Part shown: piece by piece, positions 35,590 through 42,862 of the stretch
Layout of the letters: each line of letters opens with the position of its first letter
Position numbering within the stretch: position 1 is the first letter of the stretch
NCBI RefSeq assembly: GCF_000761245.1
Contig: NZ_AWOR01000048.1
Span: forward strand, 1-64,000
Origin: Comamonas testosteroni
Lineage (GTDB): Bacteria > Pseudomonadota > Gammaproteobacteria > Burkholderiales > Burkholderiaceae_C
Direction of reading: 5' to 3'
Length of the DNA stretch: 64,000 bases
Made by a program: the position numbers and the translations under genes
Notes under the pieces: model-generated
Seen by the model: only the letters and a program-made list of their open reading frames with translations
What the model was told of the DNA's origin: nothing
Databases searched by the model: none

Positions 35590-37284
35590 ATGAAAAAGTC
35601 GATCAAAGCAGGACTGGTAGCCGTCGCGGCCCTGGTCCTGGCCGCGCTGTTATTTTTATTTTGGCCAATATTTCCTCGCTCCGTCCCCAAGGCCGAGAAC
35701 GAGCAGCCCGTCGATGTGGTGATGGTGGGTGCCGGCGTCATGAGCACGACGCTGGCCACCTACCTGCAGGAGCTGCAGCCCGACTGGAAGATCGAGGTTT
35801 TCGAGCGCCTGGACGGCGTGGCCCTGGAAAGCTCCAACGGCTGGAACAACGCCGGCACCGGCCACTCGGGCTTTGCCGAACTCAACTACACGCCCCAGCT
35901 GCCCGATGGCAGCGTGGAAACCAAGCGTGCCGTAGGCATTGCCGAGCAGTTCGAGGTGACGCGCCAGTTCTGGGCCCACCAGGTCGGCCGCGGCCACCTG
36001 CAGTCGCCCGAGACTTTCGTGAACGCCACGCCCCATATGAGCTTCGTCTGGGGTGACGACAACATCGCCTTCCTCAAGAAGCGCCAGCAGGCCCTGGTCC
36101 AGAACCCTCTGTTCTACGGCATGGAGTACTCCGAAGACCAGGCACAGATCAAGAAGTGGGCCCCGCTGATGATCGAAGGCCGTGACCCGGCCCAGAAGAT
36201 CGCCGCCACCTACATGCCCCTGGGCACCGACGTGAACCATGGCGTCTGGACCGAGCAGCTGATGGCCTCGCTCCAGAAGAGCCCCAACTTCCAGCTGCAC
36301 CTGCAAAGCGAAGTCACGGCCCTGCGCCAGAACGCCGACAAGACCTGGAACGTGACCGTGGCCGATCTGGCCAAGGGCGGCCAGGAAAAGACCGTCAAGA
36401 CCAAGTTCGTCTTCGTCGGTGCCGGCGGTGCCGCACTCAAGCTGCTGCAGGCCTCGGGCATCCCAGAATCCAAGAACTACGCCGGCTTCCCCGTGGGCGG
36501 CCAGTTCCTGGCCATCGAGAACCCCGAGCTGGCCAAGCGACACGACGTCAAGGCCTACGGCATTGCCTCCACCGGCTCGCCCCCCATGTCCGTGCCCCAT
36601 CTGGACGCCCGCCAGCTCGACGGCAAGCCCGTGGTGCTGTTCGGCCCCTTTGCTCTGGCCACCACCAAGTTCCTCAAGAACGGCTCCTGGTGGGACCTGT
36701 TCTCCTCGGTCACCCATGACAATCTGATGGGCATGCTGCGCGTGGGCATCCACAACCTGGACCTGGTCCAGTACCTGATGCAGCAGGCCGAGCTGACCGA
36801 CGCCGACCGTCAGGCCGTGCTGGCCCAGTACTTCCCCGAAGCCAAGCGCGAGGACTGGAAGCTGGTCACCGCCGGCCAGCGTGTGCAGATCATCAAGCGC
36901 GACCCTGAAAAAGGCGCCGTGCTGCAGTTCGGTACCGAAATCGTGGGCTCGGAAGACGGCTCCATTGCCGCCCTGCTGGGTGCCTCGCCCGGCGCCTCGA
37001 CCGCTCCCCACATCATGCTGAACCTGCTCAAGAAGTCCTTCCCCGAGCAGATGGCCAGCGCCGATTGGAAGGCCCAGATCCAGCAGATCGTGCCCTCCTA
37101 CGGCCGCAAGATCAACGAGGATGCTGCCTATACCAACGAGATCCGCCGCATGACCAGCTCGGCCCTGAAGCTGCCCTATGTGGATGTCCCTGCCGATCTG
37201 GGCAAGAAGGCCGAAGCCGCTCCCGCACCTGCCGCCGCTCCCCAGAACCCCACGCAACTGAACAAGGAAATGCAGGCGCTCTAA
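35590..37284 (+). CDS. mqo: malate:quinone oxidoreductase
   Basis: Membrane-associated flavoprotein that oxidises malate to oxaloacetate with electrons passed to quinone. The 564-residue product has an N-terminal hydrophobic segment (about 7-28), the FAD motif [19 protein letters not shown] near 41, [22 protein letters not shown] (read in parts) near 72, and NAYT-type C-terminal region with [11 protein letters not shown] near 480. The Ala/Pro tail ([10 protein letters not shown]) is extra. There is no strong Shine-Dalgarno, and a terminator hairpin ends 23 nt upstream, suggesting expression control by read-through. The gene sits between rpsT and the DUF3579-arg block. Confidence 0.95.
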   Translation: MKKSIKAGLVAVAALVLAALLFLFWPIFPRSVPKAENEQPVDVVMVGAGVMSTTLATYLQELQPDWKIEVFERLDGVALESSNGWNNAGTGHSGFAELNYTPQLPDGSVETKRAVGIAEQFEVTRQFWAHQVGRGHLQSPETFVNATPHMSFVWGDDNIAFLKKRQQALVQNPLFYGMEYSEDQAQIKKWAPLMIEGRDPAQKIAATYMPLGTDVNHGVWTEQLMASLQKSPNFQLHLQSEVTALRQNADKTWNVTVADLAKGGQEKTVKTKFVFVGAGGAALKLLQASGIPESKNYAGFPVGGQFLAIENPELAKRHDVKAYGIASTGSPPMSVPHLDARQLDGKPVVLFGPFALATTKFLKNGSWWDLFSSVTHDNLMGMLRVGIHNLDLVQYLMQQAELTDADRQAVLAQYFPEAKREDWKLVTAGQRVQIIKRDPEKGAVLQFGTEIVGSEDGSIAALLGASPGASTAPHIMLNLLKKSFPEQMASADWKAQIQQIVPSYGRKINEDAAYTNEIRRMTSSALKLPYVDVPADLGKKAEAAPAPAAAPQNPTQLNKEMQAL

Positions 37285-37319
37285 GCCCTGCCCTCCCCGC
37301 ACCGGCCTGCCGGTGCCCG

Positions 37320-37350
37320 CCCCGCCGGCCTGTGCCGCGCGGGGTTTTTT
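37320..37350 (+). terminator. mqo terminator
   Basis: CCCCGC (37320-37325) / GCGGGG (37339-37344) followed by T6, 35 nt after the mqo stop. It lies inside the longest possible reading of the next gene, which argues for a later start there. Confidence 0.8.
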
Positions 37351-37393
37351 CTTGCACAGCCCCCGCATGGTGCTCTGCAGCTTCCTTCACCAC

Positions 37394-38770
37394 ATGCACC
37401 AGCCACTGACTCACGCACCGATAGGCCGCGCCCTGCTGCGTTTTTCCCTGCCTCTATGGGGTGGCTATGTGCTGCAGTCGCTCAATACCTCGGTCAATGC
37501 CTTCTGGATAGGACGCCACCTGGGCGAAAGCGCCCTGTCTGCGGCCGTGCACGCCAACAATCTGCTGTTTGCGCTGATTGCCCTGGTCTTCGGCATCAGT
37601 CAGGCGGCCAATCTGCTGGTGGCCCAGGCCGTGGGCGCGGGCCGCTGGGCTCTGGCGCGGCGCATCACAGGCAGCAGCGCCAGCCTGTTCCTGGGCATGT
37701 CCCTGCTGATGGCCGCCGTGGGCTGGCCGCTGGCCGCCCCCTTGCTGGGTGCCATGGGCGCAGCGCCCGCCACCGCCGCACTGGCCGTTGACTATCTGAG
37801 GGTGCTCTTTCTCGCGCTGCCGCCCATGCTGCTGCTGATCTTCGTGGCCGCCGTGCTGCGCGGCACGGGCGACAGTCGCACGCCTTTCGTGGCCCTGCTG
37901 GGCGTGGCACTGGGCGATGCCCTGCTCAACCCCTTGTTCATCTTCGGCGCCGGTCCCCTGCCAGGCCTTGGCATGGCGGGCTCGGCACTGGCCACCCTGG
38001 TGGCCAACAGCCTCGGCCTCGCGGGCCTGCTGACCTGGCTGCGCTGGAAGCGGCTGCCGCTATGGATAGGCTGGCGCCAGCGCCGCCATCTACGCCCCGA
38101 GCCGGCGCTGGTGCGCTGCCTCGTCACCAAGGGCCTGCCCATGGGCCTGCAGATGCTGGTGGTCTCGCTCTCCCTGGTGCTGATGCTGGCCCTGATCAAC
38201 GCCCATGGTGCCCAGGTTTCGGCCGCCTACGGCGCAGCCCTGCAGCTATGGGCCTATGTGCAGATGCCGGCCATTGCCGTGGCCTCTGCCTGCACCACCA
38301 TCGCCGCCCAGAACGTGGGTGCCGGCCACTGGCCGCGTGTGGCGCGCACGGCGCATGCCGGAGTGGCCTGCCACCTGTTGCTGACCGGCGCCTGCGTGGC
38401 CCTGATACTGGCCTGCGACCGCAGCGTGCTGGCCCTGTTCCTGCCCGAGGACAGCACGGCCCTGGAGCCCGCGCGCCACCTCAACCGAATCGTGCTGGGC
38501 TCGTTCATGCTGCTGGGCGTGAGCAGCGTGCTGGCCGGCGTGGTGCGTTCCACGGGCGCGGTGCTGGCCCCTCTGGCCATCCTGACCCTGACGCTGTGGG
38601 GCTTGCGCCTGCCCCTGGCCTGGGGGCTGCAGCCGCTGTGGGGGCAAGATGCGCTGTGGTGGAGCTTTCCGCTCAGCGCGCTGGCATCCATGCTGCTGTC
38701 CGTCGCCCACTACCGCTGGGGCTCCTGGCGCCGGTCACGGCTGCTGGACAGCACGACCGCACAGAGCTAG
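37394..38770 (+). CDS. MATE family efflux transporter
   Basis: The product of 458 residues is a 12-helix multidrug and toxic compound extrusion protein: two six-helix halves, with the repeats FSLPLWGGYVLQSLN near 15 and GLPMGLQMLVVSLSLVLM near 250, and AVLRGTGDSRTPF near 155. It would export cations or drugs by Na+ or H+ antiport. The start is unclear: 37394 (MHQPLTH) begins just before helix 1, 37367 is an alternative, and 37313 lies inside the mqo terminator. None has a good ribosome site. Confidence 0.88.
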   Translation: MHQPLTHAPIGRALLRFSLPLWGGYVLQSLNTSVNAFWIGRHLGESALSAAVHANNLLFALIALVFGISQAANLLVAQAVGAGRWALARRITGSSASLFLGMSLLMAAVGWPLAAPLLGAMGAAPATAALAVDYLRVLFLALPPMLLLIFVAAVLRGTGDSRTPFVALLGVALGDALLNPLFIFGAGPLPGLGMAGSALATLVANSLGLAGLLTWLRWKRLPLWIGWRQRRHLRPEPALVRCLVTKGLPMGLQMLVVSLSLVLMLALINAHGAQVSAAYGAALQLWAYVQMPAIAVASACTTIAAQNVGAGHWPRVARTAHAGVACHLLLTGACVALILACDRSVLALFLPEDSTALEPARHLNRIVLGSFMLLGVSSVLAGVVRSTGAVLAPLAILTLTLWGLRLPLAWGLQPLWGQDALWWSFPLSALASMLLSVAHYRWGSWRRSRLLDSTTAQS

Positions 38771-38796
38771 AGCCGCAGCGCACAGAGACAAAAAAA

Positions 38797-38816
38797 GCTT
38801 CCCGTGGAAGCCTTTG
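38797..38816. terminator. convergent terminator
   Basis: GCTTCC (38797-38802) / GGAAGC (38806-38811), 3-nt loop, A6 before and CTTTG after, between the MATE gene and the DUF3579 gene. Confidence 0.65.
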
Positions 38817-38849
38817 TCGTTTGCGCGGCACCTCTGGGCACCTGAAAAA

Positions 38850-39176
38850 TCACTTCTTGCCGGCTGGCAGCTTGTCAGGCAGCAGGCAGGCCTCGGCCAC
38901 TTGCAGATCGTTGTCCTTGGCGAAATTCAGACAGAAGTCCCAGGCCATGGGTTCGTAGTCGCGCAGATCCCGGTTGATGACCACGCATTTGGTGCCATTC
39001 ATCACCGTGGGCACACACCAGGGAGAGTAGCTCAGATGGCTTCCGGCGCAGGCACCGCCAGGGCGAAACTGACTCATGACCCCGGCCAAGCGCTCGGCCC
39101 AGTCGCTGGGTCGAAAGGTTTTTCCGGCATGGGTCATACCCATGATGAACAGTTCTTTGCTGGAAGGGGTAACCAT
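38850..39176 (-). CDS. DUF3579 family protein
   Basis: The 108-residue product carries the DUF3579 signature MTHAGKTFRPSDWAERLAGV followed by a Cys-containing middle (GACAGSH, SPWCVP) and DLRDYEPMAWDF. Function is unknown; the gene is a regular neighbour of argD/argF and murJ/rpsT in Burkholderiales. The start is uncertain: 39176 (MVTPSSKE) gives the normal family length, while 39263 would add 29 residues and overlap a TTGACA promoter-like hexamer. It is divergent from argD. Confidence 0.82.
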   Translation of the reverse strand: MVTPSSKELFIMGMTHAGKTFRPSDWAERLAGVMSQFRPGGACAGSHLSYSPWCVPTVMNGTKCVVINRDLRDYEPMAWDFCLNFAKDNDLQVAEACLLPDKLPAGKK

Positions 39177-39412
39177 CAAATATTCGCCAAAAAGATCCGG
39201 CAACCAGGCGGGATCCCCGCCAACATGCCTAAACGAGCATTCTAACTCTTGTATAAGAGCCATGCTGTCAACCCCACAATGGCGTAGGTTGATTGCATGG
39301 CAGCGATGCGCAATCCGCAATGTTGGGGTTATCCGGGCACTCTAGAATCAAAGCTCTCATTTTTCAGGTGCCGCAGTGCGCCACTGACCTTCCTTCTCAG
39401 GAGATTCTTGCA

Positions 39413-40609
39413 ATGACCGCTTTCATCGAGGCAGCTTCGCCCCACGTTATGCCCACTTACGGCCGCGTACCCATCGCGCTGGAGCGCGGCCAGGGCTGCC
39501 GCGTTTGGGACGTGAACGGCAAGGAATATCTGGACGCGCTGGGCGGCATCGCCGTCAACACCCTGGGGCACAACCACCCCAAGCTGGTGCCCGCGCTGCA
39601 GGATCAACTGGCCAAGCTGATCCACACCTCCAACTACTACCATGTGCCCGGCCAGGAAACCCTGGCCAAGCTGCTGACCGAGCGCTCGGGCATGACCAAT
39701 GTGTTCTTCTGCAACACCGGCCTGGAAGCCAACGAGGCGGCCATCAAAATCGCCCGCAAGTACGGCGTGGACAAGGGCATTGCCAAGCCAGAGATCGTGG
39801 TCTACGACCATGCTTTCCATGGCCGCTCCATCGCCACCATGAGCGCCACGGCCAACCCCAAGGTACGCAACGGCTTTGGCGATCTGCTCGCTGGCTTCAC
39901 CCGCATCGCACCCAATGATTACGAAGCCCTGATCGACGCGACTGAAGGCAATCCCAACATCGTCGCCATCATGATGGAGCCCATCCAGGGCGAAGGCGGC
40001 CTGCACCCCATGCGCGCCGACTACCTCAAGAAGGTGCGTGAGCTGTGCGATGCCAAGGGCTGGCTGCTGATGATGGACGAGGTGCAGGCCGGCATGGGCC
40101 GCACCGGCAAATGGTTTGCTCATCAGTGGGCCGGCATCACCCCCGATGTGATGACCCTGGCCAAGGGCCTGGGCTCTGGCGTGCCCGTGGGTGCCGTGGT
40201 GGCGCACAAGGCCGCTGCCGAAGTGCTCAAGGCCGGCAACCATGGCTCCACCTTTGGTGGCAACCCGCTGTCCATGCGTGCCGGCGTGGAAACCATCCGC
40301 ATCATGGAAGAAGACGGCCTGCTGGCTCATACCACGGAAGTGGGCGAATATCTGAAAGCTAAACTGCAGGCTGAACTGGGCAGCCTCGAAGGCTTCGTCG
40401 AAGTGCGCGGCCAGGGCCTGATGATTGGCGTGGAGCTGACCAAGCCCTGCGGCGAGCTGATTGGCCAGGCCGCAGAGGCCGGCCTGCTGCTGAGCGTGAC
40501 CGCCGACACCGTGATTCGCCTGGTGCCGCCGCTGATCCTGAGCAAGGCTGAAGCCGACGAAATCGTCGCCAGGCTCAAGCCCCTGGTTCAAGCCATTCTG
40601 GCCGCCTGA
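39413..40609 (+). CDS. argD: acetylornithine aminotransferase
   Basis: PLP enzyme converting N-acetylglutamate semialdehyde to N-acetylornithine in arginine synthesis (often also succinyl-diaminopimelate aminotransferase). The 398-residue product has the class III aminotransferase features: GGIAVNTLGHNHP near 41, FFCNTGLEANEAAIK near 97, LMMDEVQAGMGRTGK near 218, and the PLP lysine in TLAKGLGSGVP (about residue 248). AGGAG lies 11 nt upstream of the ATG at 39413. argF follows after 17 nt, so the two form an operon. Confidence 0.96.
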   Translation: MTAFIEAASPHVMPTYGRVPIALERGQGCRVWDVNGKEYLDALGGIAVNTLGHNHPKLVPALQDQLAKLIHTSNYYHVPGQETLAKLLTERSGMTNVFFCNTGLEANEAAIKIARKYGVDKGIAKPEIVVYDHAFHGRSIATMSATANPKVRNGFGDLLAGFTRIAPNDYEALIDATEGNPNIVAIMMEPIQGEGGLHPMRADYLKKVRELCDAKGWLLMMDEVQAGMGRTGKWFAHQWAGITPDVMTLAKGLGSGVPVGAVVAHKAAAEVLKAGNHGSTFGGNPLSMRAGVETIRIMEEDGLLAHTTEVGEYLKAKLQAELGSLEGFVEVRGQGLMIGVELTKPCGELIGQAAEAGLLLSVTADTVIRLVPPLILSKAEADEIVARLKPLVQAILAA

Positions 40610-40626
40610 TCCTCAAGGAATACTGC

Positions 40627-41547
40627 ATGAAGCATTACCTGCAATTTAGCGACTTCACCGCCGACGAATACGACTACCTGCTGGAGCGTGCAGCCCTGAT
40701 CAAGAAGAAATTCAAGGGCTACGAAAAGCACCACACGCTGATCGACCGCACCATGGCCATGATCTTCGAGAAGGCCAGCACGCGCACGCGTGTGAGCTTC
40801 GAGGCCGGCATGTACCAGCTCGGCGGCTCCGTGGTGCATCTGACCACGGGCGACAGCCAGCTGGGCCGCTCCGAGCCCATCGAGGACAGCGCACGCGTCA
40901 TCAGCCGCATGACCGATCTGGTCATGATCCGTACCTTCGGCCAGGACAAGATAGCGCGCTTTGCCGAGTACTCGCGCGTGCCCGTCATCAACGGCCTGAC
41001 CAACGAATTCCACCCCTGCCAGATCCTGGCCGACATCTTCACCTTCATCGAGCACCGCGGCTCGATCAAGGACAAGGTCGTGGCCTGGGTGGGCGACGGC
41101 AACAACATGGCCAACACCTGGCTGCAGGCCGCCGATCTGCTGGGCTTCACAGTTCATGTCAGCACGCCCGGCGGCTATGAGGTGGACGAGCAACTGGCCT
41201 TCAACGGCAAGCCCGTCAACCCCGGCTGCTACAAGGTGTTCAAGGACCCCCTCGAAGCCTGCAAGGGCGCCGATCTGGTCACCACCGATGTGTGGACCAG
41301 CATGGGCTACGAGGCCGAGAACGAAGCGCGCAAAAAGGCTTTTGCCGACTGGTGCGTGGATGCCGAGATGATGGCATCTGCCAAGGCCGACGCCTTGTTC
41401 ATGCACTGCCTGCCCGCCCACCGCGGCGAGGAAGTGGAAGCCGAAGTCATCGACGGCCCCCAATCCGTGGTCTGGGACGAGGCCGAGAATCGCATGCATG
41501 TGCAAAAGGCACTCATGGAGTACCTTTTGCTGGGTCGCGTGGACTGA
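40627..41547 (+). CDS. argF: ornithine carbamoyltransferase
   Basis: Makes citrulline from ornithine and carbamoyl phosphate in arginine synthesis. The 306-residue product has the carbamoyl-phosphate motif STRTR (EKASTRTRVSFEAG near 52), HPCQILADIFT near 131 and the ornithine-binding HCLPAHRGEEV near 261. AAGGA precedes the ATG by 8 nt. The final 48 nt are repeated 173 bp further on (see 41663), so one of the two 3' ends is a copy. Confidence 0.97.
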   Translation: MKHYLQFSDFTADEYDYLLERAALIKKKFKGYEKHHTLIDRTMAMIFEKASTRTRVSFEAGMYQLGGSVVHLTTGDSQLGRSEPIEDSARVISRMTDLVMIRTFGQDKIARFAEYSRVPVINGLTNEFHPCQILADIFTFIEHRGSIKDKVVAWVGDGNNMANTWLQAADLLGFTVHVSTPGGYEVDEQLAFNGKPVNPGCYKVFKDPLEACKGADLVTTDVWTSMGYEAENEARKKAFADWCVDAEMMASAKADALFMHCLPAHRGEEVEAEVIDGPQSVVWDEAENRMHVQKALMEYLLLGRVD

Positions 41548-41662
41548 TGGCGCAGACATCGGTGCACGCGACGGCTCGCCAGAGCAAGCACGCGATTCGG
41601 GCGCAGGCTCATACCCGCTTCGCGGGTGTGAAGCGGCAGCATGCCGCGTGCCAAAGCCAAAG

Positions 41663-41723
41663 TCGCATGCATGTGCAAAAGGCACTCATGGAGTACCTGC
41701 TGCTGGGCCGCCAGCCAGGCTGA
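41663..41723 (+). pseudogene. displaced duplicate of the argF 3' end
   Basis: The first 36 nt of this segment are identical to 41490-41525 inside argF, and the next dozen are similar. In the right frame it reads RMHVQKALMEYLLLGRQPG then TGA, compared with RMHVQKALMEYLLLGRVD then TGA in argF itself. The offset is 173 bp, not a multiple of three. It has no start codon of its own and should not be expressed. Confidence 0.75.
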
Positions 41724-41761
41724 TTCGCCGCGTCCGGGCTCATCTGCATACCTTCACCCCC

Positions 41762-42025
41762 ATGCACCTGAGCCACATCACATCCCCACACCGCCAGCGG
41801 GCCCTGCGCCAACTGGCGGTGTTTCTGTTTCCGCTGCGCCCCACCCAGGGCGATGCCCGCTACGGCCAGCGCGGCGGGCTGCTGGCGCTGCGCCAGCCCC
41901 ATATGGCACGCCACACGCGCGTGCCCTCCTTCTTCGGCCCGCGCAAATCCTTTGCCGCGCGCGTGCGGGCGCTTTATGTGCGCATCCACACCTTCTATCT
42001 GAAGTTTCTTCAAGGCCATACCTAG
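41762..42025 (+). CDS. hypothetical basic protein
   Basis: An 87-residue Arg/His-rich open frame (MHLSHITSPHRQRALRQL... ending FYLKFLQGHT) occupies the gap between argF and ykgJ. No domain, signal or membrane segment is recognisable and no ribosome site precedes it. The frame is also open upstream through the argF-tail duplicate, which weakens the case. It may be a genuine lineage-specific gene or chance. Confidence 0.33.
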   Translation: MHLSHITSPHRQRALRQLAVFLFPLRPTQGDARYGQRGGLLALRQPHMARHTRVPSFFGPRKSFAARVRALYVRIHTFYLKFLQGHT

Positions 42026-42145
42026 TGGCCCGGCACCGGAGCCGCAGGCAGCCCTGCGCGCCGGCTTCTCCCCTCGACCTCAAACAGCCGTCCTTGCCCA
42101 AGGAGGACGGCGCGACCCCGATGCCTGAACCCTTGAAGAAACACG

Positions 42146-42511
42146 ATGTCCGAATCCGTCCACCCCTGCCTGAGCTGTGGCGCCTGCTGCCAGAACTATC
42201 GCGTGGAGTTTTCCATTTACGAGCTGCAATCCATGGGCGGCACCGTCCCCGATGAGCTGGCCCATGAAGTGCCCGGCAAGGGCAACCGCGCGCGCATGAA
42301 CGGCACGGAGCGCCACCCGGTGCGCTGCGTGGCACTGCGCGAGCTGCCCGAGGTCGGCGAGGGCTGCATAGGCTGCGGCATCTACGAGCAGCGCTCGCGC
42401 CCCTGCCGCGACTTTCCGTTTGCCTCCTACGGCTGCCACGACACGCGCGAGAGGCTCGGCCTGTCGGCGCTGAGCGAGGAAGAAGTCCAGCCCTGGCTGG
42501 AAGCCGCCTGA
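42146..42511 (+). CDS. YkgJ family Cys-cluster protein (1)
   Basis: The 121-residue product starts with the zinc/iron-chelating CxxCxxCC motif (HPCLSCGACCQNYRVEF, Cys8-Cys15 region) and has further conserved cysteines in CVAL, GCIGCGIYEQRSRPCRDFPF and SYGC. The family is widespread and poorly understood; metal binding is inferred from the cysteines. It lies convergent to the feoA-feoB operon, and a paralogue stands on the other side at 45393. Spacing to feoB-associated gene is filled by a nested palindrome. Confidence 0.88.
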   Translation: MSESVHPCLSCGACCQNYRVEFSIYELQSMGGTVPDELAHEVPGKGNRARMNGTERHPVRCVALRELPEVGEGCIGCGIYEQRSRPCRDFPFASYGCHDTRERLGLSALSEEEVQPWLEAA

Positions 42512-42546
42512 GCTTTCGACAAACCGGCAAGCGCTATCAAATACAA

Positions 42547-42633
42547 AGCTGCCTGCGCTTGCCAGTCAAACATTTCAGATACAAAAGTATCTGAAATGTA
42601 GAAATAGCAAGCGCAGGCAGCTATGTTTTTTTT
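42547..42633. repeat. nested perfect palindrome, convergent terminator
   Basis: Outer arms AGCTGCCTGCGCTTGC (42547-42562) / GCAAGCGCAGGCAGCT (42607-42622), 16 bp perfect; inner arms CATTTCAGATAC (42571-42582) / GTATCTGAAATG (42587-42598), 12 bp perfect with an AAAA loop; then a T8 run at 42626-42633. It lies between the convergent ykgJ and FeoB-associated genes and can terminate rightward transcripts. Confidence 0.85.
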
Positions 42634-42654
42634 ACAAGAAGGACGGAGTCCGCT

Positions 42655-42849
42655 TCAAGCCTTGCGCGTATCCGAGCAGCTGTCGCCGCCACAGGCGCTG
42701 CAACCGCCGCAGCTGCCGCTCTTGCCCGCCGGCGCCAGCGAAGGATGAACCCGCGTCAGCTTGCTGCGCAGACCGGCCGGCATGAAACGCCAGGCCAGCG
42801 ATACGGCGGCCACCAGCACGATGGCGCCCACTATCAGTTCCTGCCACAT
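42655..42849 (-). CDS. FeoB-associated Cys-rich membrane protein
   Basis: The 64-residue protein has one N-terminal membrane helix (about 3-23, LIVGAIVLVAAVSLAWRF) and a C-terminal Gly/Cys cluster (SCGGCSACGGDSC). That is the layout of the small FeoB-associated Cys-rich proteins, which may serve like FeoC in Fe(II) uptake. The ATG at 42849 has AAAGGA 8 nt upstream; a TTG two codons earlier is less likely. It ends the feoA-feoB operon, starting 13 nt after feoB. Confidence 0.85.
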   Translation of the reverse strand: MWQELIVGAIVLVAAVSLAWRFMPAGLRSKLTRVHPSLAPAGKSGSCGGCSACGGDSCSDTRKA

Positions 42850-42862
42850 AGACAATCCTTTC

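Noticed and set aside
35656..37368. A 570-codon open frame on the minus strand opposite mqo
   Set aside because: Same situation: antisense to a full-length recognised enzyme, low-information composition, no start context.
42547..42633. Insertion-sequence end or integron attC site
   Set aside because: No transposase or integrase gene, no target-site duplication visible, and the T8 run and convergent position suit a terminator or palindromic repeat better.
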